64,000 nucleotides of DNA. Origin: Mermis nigrescens. Its lineage: Eukaryota > Nematoda > Enoplea > Mermithida > Mermithidae. The position numbers were made by a program, and so were the translations under genes. The notes under the pieces were generated by a model, which was given only the letters and a program-made list of their open reading frames with translations, was not told where the DNA came from and did not search any database. The stretch covers positions 124,001 through 188,000 of the forward strand of contig JAVLUZ010000020.1 in NCBI GenBank assembly GCA_036768485.1. The letters run 5' to 3'. Below, piece by piece: positions 58,501 to 64,000 of this stretch (position 1 is its first letter; each line of letters begins with the position of its first letter).

Positions 58501-61500
58501 AACGCTGAAAAAGCACACTTTTTACAATTGTTCCTAAAAATCGGCGATTCGGGGGGGGGGGTCGCAGCCATTTTGCGGGGGGTAAGTTGCCGTACTGGGG
58601 AGGAGGGTCAAACCCCCAAGAACATGTATGGATAGTTTTACTAAGTCGCAAAAATTTTCTCGTGAAAATTCATGTCTTATAGATTGTTCGTTATCGTACG
58701 CGTCATTACGAGATATTGCGCTAAAAATTATAAAACGAAATACCAATAAAAATTATTTATTCAAATAAATGATAAATATTATACAAATTTATTAATCATC
58801 GTTTAACGTTATTGCGTGCTGTATGAAGTGTGCAATGTGTTATGGGCAAAGCTCTTCCATTCACTACATTTTTCGGCCCTTCTATCAAATTTGTATAAAA
58901 CCGAAATCTGCTGTACGTAACCGTATCGTTTTACCGTACAATACCCTCTTTTATTAGCCGTTAATTCTTCTGTTTGACCTGTCAATTCAACAAACCAGCG
59001 GGACACCTTTTATGCATAAATTATCCACCAAATCTACCTACACTAAATACTCGCATGCGAATTGATCAGCCGTGCCCAAAATACGCAGTTCATGAAACGC
59101 GCGTCAAGTGACAGTATTGTCAAAAATTTTTCCAAATTAACTACCAGAAAACGAGGATAGAATCAAAGAGGCAGGGCGCAGGTGTTGACCGATGAACCGC
59201 GAAATGCGTACTGTATTGTCGAAAAATGCGAACAATGGCTCCTGGTTTGCGGGGCTTAATCGGGAGTGACCGAATGGAAAACATGGCCTATTCAAAAAAA
59301 TAAAACCACTCTAATCGCCGGGGGGCAATTTGTGGCGTCCAGCTGTTAAATGCGGCCGAAATACGTAGGTTGTTGGAATATTTATTGCGGCACAAAGCGA
59401 TAACCACTCGATAAATTTTATAATATTTACCGGTTGAACGGTTATTTATACTTGAGCGCCTTGCGAATGATTTTTCGGTGTAATTTAGTAAAAAATTTAA
59501 AAACATTAGCTAAAAATATTCGATTCGGAAGAAAGGTCGGCGATTTAAAAGAATGAACGATCAAAAACATGGCTGAGGGCATGTTTGACATGATTTGGAA
59601 AAGAAAAACGATTTAAACGAGGAAGTGGACTCCTCCGGGCTAAATATTATCCGATCTGGAAAAAAGATCGGCGAGTTGAAAGAATTAGTCGTAAAAAATG
59701 ATTATTTGGGGCGTGAATAAGGCGCCGAATGAGGTGGGCCTAAGTCAGCAAAAAGATAGCCAATGGGACACATTTGGTATAATTTAAAATATCGCCGAAG
59801 TCAAACACCTTTATGATAAATGACTGCATTGATAAATTGCGTCGTTTTATTGAGATAAATTGATTTGAAAATTTTTTTAATTACTAAAATAAGTCGAATA
59901 ATACCCTAATTCAAACTTAAAATGATTTCAAGCACTATTGGTTTAATTGCCAAAATAAGCCGAAGAATAAATACCCTATTCAAGTCACAGTTTGAAGATG
60001 AATTCAAGCGTTTCAAATAATATCATTTTCGTATATTTTGACCCCAATCGCCCTATTTTCCCAAAAAATTACCTTTTACCTGTCTGGGTGCCTGAATAGA
60101 AAATTCTCAAGAGCACTTATGCACAGCATGGCCCATCGGGGGGGAGGGTCAGCCGGCCTCGGAGTCACTTAGTGAATTTTAAGGCCAAAATGACCTTAAA
60201 AGCTGGCAAAGATGCTAAAATAGCGTTAAAACTACTTTATTCCACAATTTCTAGTCAATGTGAAGCGCTTTGAAAAACTTCTCGATTTTCATCCATTTTT
60301 GGCTTTCATTTGCCTGATTATTTGTTTTCCAGAAGAATGATCATTTTTCCATTCTAGGAGCCTAGACTCCCCAACGCCTCATGTATCTTCACGAGGGCGT
60401 CAGCATTAACATGTCTGACTGTTCCATTGCAAAGCATTTTCGCTAGCTAAAGTGACTAATCTAAAGAAAATAATTTTTGCTGTTCAAGTTAGCTAAATTT
60501 TTCTTTTTTGTCAATTCTGTACGTTCCTTTGTTATTACAGTGAGCGCTTTTCCAGCAAATCCGAAAGGTAGTACGTAATACTGAGACCTCCCTGAGACGT
60601 ATTTCCCGAGAATAACAAAGGCCCTAATTGCCGAAAGCCCAAAAAGCCGAATATCCCTTAAACGTCTTCGAATTCACCGGTTGTTTGCCCAACAACCAGA
60701 GATCATCCCAATTGTCACAAAAACAGAGCCCATTATAAGCGCCGCGGGTACTCGAGCACACAATATCGAAAAATTTTCGTCCCAAGAAAGCGTAGCTTCC
60801 TCGAGTGGCACGCTCAGCCACGCAATCCGAAGTCCGATTTTTTTGGAGATTTCGCAATCTTCTCGAAAACAATAGCTACAGTAAGACGATAATAAACATC
60901 TGCCCTCTTATGCCCCAAATACGGGCATTTTTTGGGAAACACAGCGGTACCTAGCTCATCAGCAGTACAGTACTCTATAACAATTAGTTGGATTAGGAAA
61001 TGCTCACTTTGTACATATTAGGTAGGCACGTGAGAACTAATGAGCCATTTTTCGGACATTTTTAGCTTTACTTTATAGCGGGTGTACGATAATTATAATT
61101 AGGGAGCGAAAGGGTAATTAAAAATTCGAGCGTCCCCTTGCACGGTTACGTCGCGCTTTCGTACACTCTAGCAGATAAGCAAAGCAAACGCCGCCGATTA
61201 ATTGCTTATAATGAAGCCGTATAGCATAAAAATTACTGGACGACTCGATTAACGCCGGCTCTGATACAAAAACTGGATTAATAATTTGAACATCGACTTA
61301 AGTAATAATATTATTTAAGCGTATAGTGCTTTTTAGCAAACTTTCTTCAGCTGCTAAATATCACAACTTCTATGCATGCGCGGCTCTAACTAAATCCTTC
61401 GGAATGTAGAACGGAAATTTTTCGGGTAAAAAAGGCAAAAAATAGAGGAAAATCGAAAATGTTCCTCAAAGGTGCTCTAAATTGACCGCAAAAGTTTTTA

Positions 61501-62632
61501 CACTATTTCGGCATAAACATATGCAACTTTTTGAAGTTATTACGGTTCAAAAAAGCTTTGACTACTTTTTCTACTATTACTACTACTACTACTACTCTTC
61601 CGGTAGAAACCAATTTTTTACCTTGAATTTTGCGGTCCAACGCTTAGATCGTCGAAACTACTGCTTGCAGTCAAATCCTGATCCAAAATTTCGCCCCGTT
61701 CCATGCCCAAATCATTGTTGCACGTTCCTAAAATAAAAAGTTATACTCAAAGGTAAAAGTTATACATTTAGATGCAAAAAATCTAATGAATGTTAGTTTA
61801 TAACTTAAAGCATTAACGCGTACCATCGTGATAAAAAACATTCTCAAATTGAATCATAAGTTAATTTTAATATCTTGAATCGTGTAACAAAAATAAAGCA
61901 AACTTAAATGAACGAGTAATAGTAAGTAAAAATATTAGAAAAAACAAAATGACTTACAGGACGTCTGAACCCCAAAATTCAAGAAGTCTGATCCATAGGT
62001 GAGCAGCATTAATTCTAGGGGAGTGCAAGATTTTCAAAGGTCAAAAAACCGGTCTTAAAATGGTGGTATGGCCAAAATACCATTTTTCAACGTTTCTCAT
62101 CCATTGACATCAAAAAATTGCGAAAAAACAAAAAATTTCAAAAATTGAATTCTGGTATGTATTTCGGTTTCTGGGGGATTCGGCCTTCTAGTGTGGATGC
62201 GTACCCTCAAATCCTTCCCCACGCCCAACGTATGGTCTGATCCCTGAAATACTCTATGGAGTTAAATTTCTAAAATTTGATGGCAATGGATAGATCTCGA
62301 TGAGAACCGTCGAAAAATAGCGTTTTAGCCCCTGTTATCCATTTTCGGTACTTTGCTGACTTGCCCAATTCTTGGAGCCCCTGAACCTATCCCAGAATTT
62401 TGGCGCTGCCCCTATACGATCAGAAGCCTTTAAAAGCAAGGTAAAAATAGTAATATTTGCTATTTACATGTAATTGTCTATTCAAGCGTATATTTGATGA
62501 ATTCGCACTAAGTTTACTAGGCATACCGTGTGCGCTTGTGATTAGTTTCCAAAAATTTTGTCCGATATTGTAATACAGCAAAAAGTCTCCAATTACGCTG
62601 AGGATTAGCATATTTTCCGAGCGCGCTTCCAT
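43394..62632 (-). CDS. Ddr: Discoidin domain receptor tyrosine kinase (15-exon model)
   Basis: Fifteen GT-AG exons (listed separately) join in frame to 2976 nt, 991 residues. The order is: leader (1-36, uncertain); discoidin domain 38-194 ([50 protein letters not shown]); DS-like domain about 198-378 ([22 protein letters not shown]); extracellular stalk; transmembrane helix 443-465; a 240-residue Ser/Pro-rich juxtamembrane region; kinase about 710-985. Kinase features are all present: GEGEFGEV 717-724, Lys747 (VAVK), Glu763, HRDLATRN 837-844, DFGMAR 857-862, and the DDR-type activation loop [12 protein letters not shown] with Tyr865, 869 and 870. DDRs are collagen-activated receptors in the plasma membrane. 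It looks like an intact, active-type kinase. The gene spans 19 kb and carries transposons in its introns. Confidence 0.93.
43588..43680. repeat. (AAAT)n microsatellite
   Basis: AAATAAAT runs starting about 40 bp upstream of the exon 15 acceptor. Confidence 0.9.
44027..44176 (-). CDS. Ddr: Ddr exon 14 (kinase C-lobe)
   Basis: Acceptor CTTCTCCAG and donor AGA|GTAACT bound 150 nt, phase 0 at both ends. It encodes [20 protein letters not shown] then [13 protein letters not shown]. Confidence 0.92.
45337..45571 (-). CDS. Ddr: Ddr exon 13 (catalytic and activation loops)
   Basis: Acceptor TTTGCTTCAG and donor AATG|GTGATA bound 235 nt, phase 2 in and 0 out. It encodes [36 protein letters not shown] and LPIRWMAWE. 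Confidence 0.95.
46214..46479 (-). CDS. Ddr: Ddr exon 12 (kinase N-lobe)
   Basis: Acceptor GATTCTTTCAG and donor TTGAG|GTTGGT bound 266 nt, phase 0 in and 2 out. It encodes [40 protein letters not shown] and [13 protein letters not shown]. The DDR-specific insert before VAVK is shorter than in vertebrate DDRs. Confidence 0.93.
47496..47607 (-). CDS. Ddr: Ddr exon 11 (kinase start, glycine loop)
   Basis: It encodes [20 protein letters not shown], then donor GAG|GTTTGA. Two acceptors fit the frame: GAGCAG (start 47607, giving NLQ-GFGS) and TTAAG (start 47619, adding four residues). The first restores an NLQG match to vertebrate DDRs. Confidence 0.85.
48689..49139 (-). CDS. Ddr: Ddr exon 10 (cytosolic juxtamembrane region)
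   Basis: Acceptor TCTGCAG and consensus donor CA|GTGAGT bound 451 nt, phase 1 in and 2 out. It is Pro/Ser-rich ([31 protein letters not shown]) and holds two copies of a 23-residue unit ([17 protein letters not shown] / [17 protein letters not shown]). It ends AAVNLQ. Tyrosines lie in [19 protein letters not shown] and FSYGRSP; no NPxY motif is seen. Confidence 0.88.
49762..50025 (-). CDS. Ddr: Ddr exon 9 (transmembrane helix)
   Basis: Acceptor CCGTTTTTAG and donor CCAA|GTATGA bound 264 nt, phase 1 at both ends. It encodes [18 protein letters not shown], which with the end of exon 8 forms the helix, then basic KYRPKLCEK and [20 protein letters not shown]. Confidence 0.88.
50517..50723 (-). 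CDS. Ddr: Ddr exon 8 (extracellular stalk)
   Basis: Acceptor GTAATTTTAG and donor TCCG|GTAAAA bound 207 nt, phase 1 at both ends. Low-complexity linker ending [16 protein letters not shown], where the membrane helix begins. One possible N-glycosylation site (NAS). Confidence 0.8.
51523..51636 (-). CDS. Ddr: Ddr exon 7 (end of DS-like domain)
   Basis: Acceptor CATATTTTAG and strong donor T|GTAAGT bound 114 nt, phase 1 at both ends. It encodes [20 protein letters not shown] then ISEIRFDF, matching the last strands of DDR DS-like domains. Confidence 0.85.
52010..52250 (+). mobile_element. Decayed MITE family A-like copy (Ddr intron 6)
   Basis: GTGGGCAGGACCCAAGTTCTGG at the left, TTCTCATCAAGCTATA in the core and CCTCATGCCCATTTGGG at the right preserve family order but are strongly diverged. 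Confidence 0.45.
52298..52478. repeat. Hairpin with ~62-bp near-perfect arms (Ddr intron 6)
   Basis: The left arm GGATCTAGTATACAATTTAC through AAGCTACAGTGACC and the right arm GGTCACTGTAGCTTATTTG through TATACTAGATCC are inverted copies with about two mismatches, separated by about 57 bp. Confidence 0.85.
52673..52861 (-). CDS. Ddr: Ddr exon 6 (DS-like domain)
   Basis: Acceptor CTTTTTCAG and donor ACTG|GTAAAT bound 189 nt, phase 1 at both ends. It encodes [20 protein letters not shown] then [18 protein letters not shown], matching the DDR segment with a conserved HCN. Confidence 0.9.
54493..54732 (-). CDS. Ddr: Ddr exon 5 (start of DS-like domain)
   Basis: Acceptor CTACGCAG and donor TACG|GTATTA bound 240 nt, phase 1 at both ends. 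It encodes [43 protein letters not shown] and [10 protein letters not shown], all DDR landmarks. Confidence 0.92.
54871..54915. repeat. (TAA)n microsatellite
   Basis: TAATAATAA runs in the intron between Ddr exons 4 and 5. Confidence 0.9.
54985..55132 (-). CDS. Ddr: Ddr exon 4 (end of discoidin domain)
   Basis: Acceptor TTGATCAG and donor CAAG|GTAAAT bound 148 nt, phase 0 in and 1 out. It encodes [34 protein letters not shown] and CMRVEIYGC. Confidence 0.9.
55775..56290. repeat. Paired repeats with CTTTGTACATGTACAAA palindrome
   Basis: A segment ATGTACAAAGACTTTT ... TCTTTGTACATGTACAAA occurs at about 55776-55820 and again at about 56247-56283. Further ATGTACAAA copies lie near 56122 and 56613. 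It lies in the intron between Ddr exons 3 and 4. Confidence 0.65.
56849..56890. repeat. (TTG)n microsatellite
   Basis: TTGTTGTTG runs in the intron between Ddr exons 3 and 4. Confidence 0.85.
57346..57516 (+). mobile_element. 171 bp hAT MITE, CAGGGTTGCC ends, exact 8-bp TSD
   Basis: The ends are CAGGGTTGCCAAG and CTTGGCAACCCTG, perfect inverted repeats of 13 bp. Identical octamers CCCAGAAC lie at 57338-57345 and 57517-57524. CAGGG-type ends with 8-bp duplications are typical of hAT elements. The insertion ends 25 bp from the splice donor of Ddr exon 3. Confidence 0.93.
57550..57781 (-). CDS. Ddr: Ddr exon 3 (discoidin domain core)
   Basis: Acceptor TTTAAATTAAG and donor GAA|GTGAGA bound 232 nt, phase 2 in and 0 out. 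It encodes [40 protein letters not shown] and [15 protein letters not shown]. The retained Arg in TQGR and Glu in GIEF correspond to collagen-contact residues of DDR2. Confidence 0.95.
58809..59006 (-). other. Unassigned open frame inside Ddr intron 2
   Basis: 65 codons on the minus strand ([14 protein letters not shown] ... [15 protein letters not shown] ... CSEWKS) with a coding-like texture but no recognised domain and no partner exon. It could be chance or a nested gene remnant. Confidence 0.2.
60624..60875. other. GC-richer block open in several frames inside Ddr intron 2
   Basis: About 250 bp open in two frames on the minus strand and one on the plus strand. One minus frame ([17 protein letters not shown]) faintly recalls an ionotropic-receptor ligand domain; another has a hydrophobic run ([15 protein letters not shown]). 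The evidence does not decide between them. Confidence 0.2.
61571..61596. repeat. (TAC)n microsatellite
   Basis: TACTACTAC run about 25 bp inside intron 2, next to the donor of Ddr exon 2. Confidence 0.85.
61622..61727 (-). CDS. Ddr: Ddr exon 2 (start of discoidin domain)
   Basis: Acceptor TTTTTATTTTAG and donor CAAG|GTAAAA bound 106 nt, phase 1 in and 2 out. It encodes [20 protein letters not shown] then [14 protein letters not shown], the conserved N-terminus of mature DDRs. It is too short to stand out as an open frame and was found by matching the family. Confidence 0.9.
61994..62234 (+). mobile_element. hAT-like MITE family A, copy 13, exact TSD (Ddr intron 1)
   Basis: Starts CATAGGTGAGCAGCATT and ends ACGCCCAACGTATG. 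Identical octamers GTCTGATC lie at 61986-61993 and 62235-62242. A decayed second copy in the opposite orientation follows to about 62420 (GATGGCAATGGATAGATC, CGCTGCCCCTATACG). Confidence 0.92.
62527..62632 (-). CDS. Ddr: Ddr exon 1, candidate (signal peptide)
   Basis: ATG at 62632-62630 opens 35 codons ([20 protein letters not shown] ... LITSAHG) ending at donor CACG|GTATGC in phase 1, which is the phase exon 2 needs. The stretch [14 protein letters not shown] could serve as a leader, but it is a mediocre signal peptide. A different first exon further upstream cannot be excluded. Confidence 0.45.
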
Positions 62633-64000
62633 ACTAATAACCTTCGTTATTTACTATTTGCCTACGTCGATCATTCGCACTTTGACCTCAGCAGAGTACA
62701 TTTCGGATTTCTGATTGTTAGGCGCCATTAACATTTTCTCTTGTCGAAGGATTAACTAATGTTGCACTATTATATATCAGACGTATCCTTAGGCTCTCTA
62801 CACGAATGCTCATCTCCCTTTTTCGTGGCTGTTATGTTTACTCGGGGGATTTAGGTGTTCGTTCTTAAGTGGGGATGGAATTCAATATGCCGCATATTTC
62901 GACCACTCTCAAATCTCATTGTTGATCCCGGGCCAACAAAATGGATACAAAATGGTCAGCGAATTAAATTCGGCTAGGCGAAGTGAAATAGTACGCCCTC
63001 TCGCTTACTCGACGACCCGGCCCGAGTGCGCTTACAGTATGAGAAGGGTTTCGATGGGACTTTCGTTTATTTACTTACGTACGAAAAAAAAGAAAGGATA
63101 TTTTTTCCACAAATTGAATCGAAAAGGGCAAACTTGAGAGTAACGTTCAAACGACAATTGTTGCTTTAGCTTCCCCACACTTTTGACGTGTTAATTTACT
63201 AGCCGCGGGCTACGACGAGAAAGGTGTCAAGAATTTCGGGCCTAAAGCACAATTGTGAAGGAATTTTGGCGCCGTTTGGTCACGCGATGACCAGCAACTG
63301 TTGCTTTCTTAGTGCGAAAAATATATGACACTGGAAATGCAATATTTCGGTCGGGCGATAAATATTCGAATTCGATAAGCGGAAATTTTCGGGGCAATTC
63401 ATAATCGTTTTATGTAAGCGCGTGTAGAAATATGACGGCTAGTGAAAATATCTCTTTTGTTCTCATGAATGGAACATGTGGTTGGTCGGAGTAAACATAT
63501 AAAATAATTAATTTTCCGACTTTTCGCATCTTTTTATAAAGCGATCTTATCTTAAGACGGTTAGCGCTAAGTATTTTTGACTAATACTTTCGACGCATTC
63601 GTTTTACTCAGCTTATGAGTAGCCCTGATTCGACCACTATTGGGTTTATTACACGTCATAAATTATAAAACAGATATTAGTCAGACATAATATACGTGGG
63701 AAATGAGATGAAAGATTCATAATAAACAGCATTAATAATATTATTGACAAAAATATTCCATAATGACACTAGTAACAATTGTAATAATAATAATTTTAAT
63801 GCTAAGGTTAATCTTTATCGTTTTTATTTCTGATTTTATCCTCATTTTTCTGAAGAGTTTTTAGACTTTTCTGTGCGAATCGTAAAATTCTACAAGCCCA
63901 GCAAGCATTCCTAAGCAGTATTTGGTCGGTTGGCTACAATTAAACAATCACCCTACTATTCAAAAATTGAAAAAAAGCTGAAGACTGATAAGAAAATTTA
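62633..64000. other. Region upstream of the Ddr model, nothing firm
   Basis: It may contain the Ddr promoter or 5' untranslated exons. No TATA box, domain-bearing frame or named repeat was recognised; the plus-strand open frame at 62919-63137 looks non-coding. Confidence 0.3.

Noticed and set aside
9509..62234. Many 60-110 codon frames inside family A MITEs
   Set aside because: The same translated strings recur with shifts and stops in every copy and fit no protein; the copies are non-coding miniature elements.

Overview
The window is nuclear DNA of an intron-rich animal. It holds split genes with GT-AG introns, metazoan-only extracellular modules (discoidin, CUB, LDLa, SRCR, PAN/apple) and a receptor tyrosine kinase. 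It also has an AT-rich background, many microsatellites and dense short DNA transposons. The discoidin receptor looks ecdysozoan, most likely arthropod, but the species cannot be fixed from sequence alone. I saw no bacterial genes, rRNA, tRNA or CRISPR.

Three protein-coding genes could be rebuilt exon by exon, with splice phases that agree at every join. (1) Minus strand, 22793 to 17788: five exons for a secreted protein of about 250 residues with two eight-cysteine PAN/apple-like modules. (2) Plus strand, 28424 to 36180: five exons for a type I membrane protein of about 480 residues, signal peptide - LDLa - SRCR - CUB - transmembrane helix - short tail. (3) Minus strand, 62632 to 43394: fifteen exons for a discoidin domain receptor (DDR) tyrosine kinase of about 991 residues, complete from discoidin domain to kinase stop; only the first (signal peptide) exon is uncertain. 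Genes 2 and 3 converge on a 7.2 kb intergenic region. All three proteins act at or outside the cell surface, but nothing in the sequence ties them into one pathway.

Region by region: 1-4.1 kb is non-autonomous transposon DNA. 4.7-9.2 kb is a 4.5 kb TTGG-type tandem array. 9.2-17.8 kb is layered short transposons, some nested. 17.8-22.8 kb is the PAN gene. 23.2-27.0 kb is a large foldback structure with another element in its loop. 28.4-36.2 kb is the LDLa/SRCR/CUB receptor, with transposons in every intron. 36.2-43.4 kb is intergenic, including a degenerate tandem array at 37.4-39.75 kb. 43.4-62.6 kb is the DDR gene. 62.6-64 kb shows nothing recognisable.

The richest non-genic signal is a set of hAT-like miniature elements. 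At least thirteen copies of one 230-270 bp family are present, and many insertions have exact or near-exact 8-bp target duplications visible on both sides. No transposase was seen, so all are non-autonomous here. I found no evidence for a previously undescribed multi-gene system; the most novel candidates are the LDLa-SRCR-CUB receptor, the double PAN protein and the hairpin-motif-bearing transposons.
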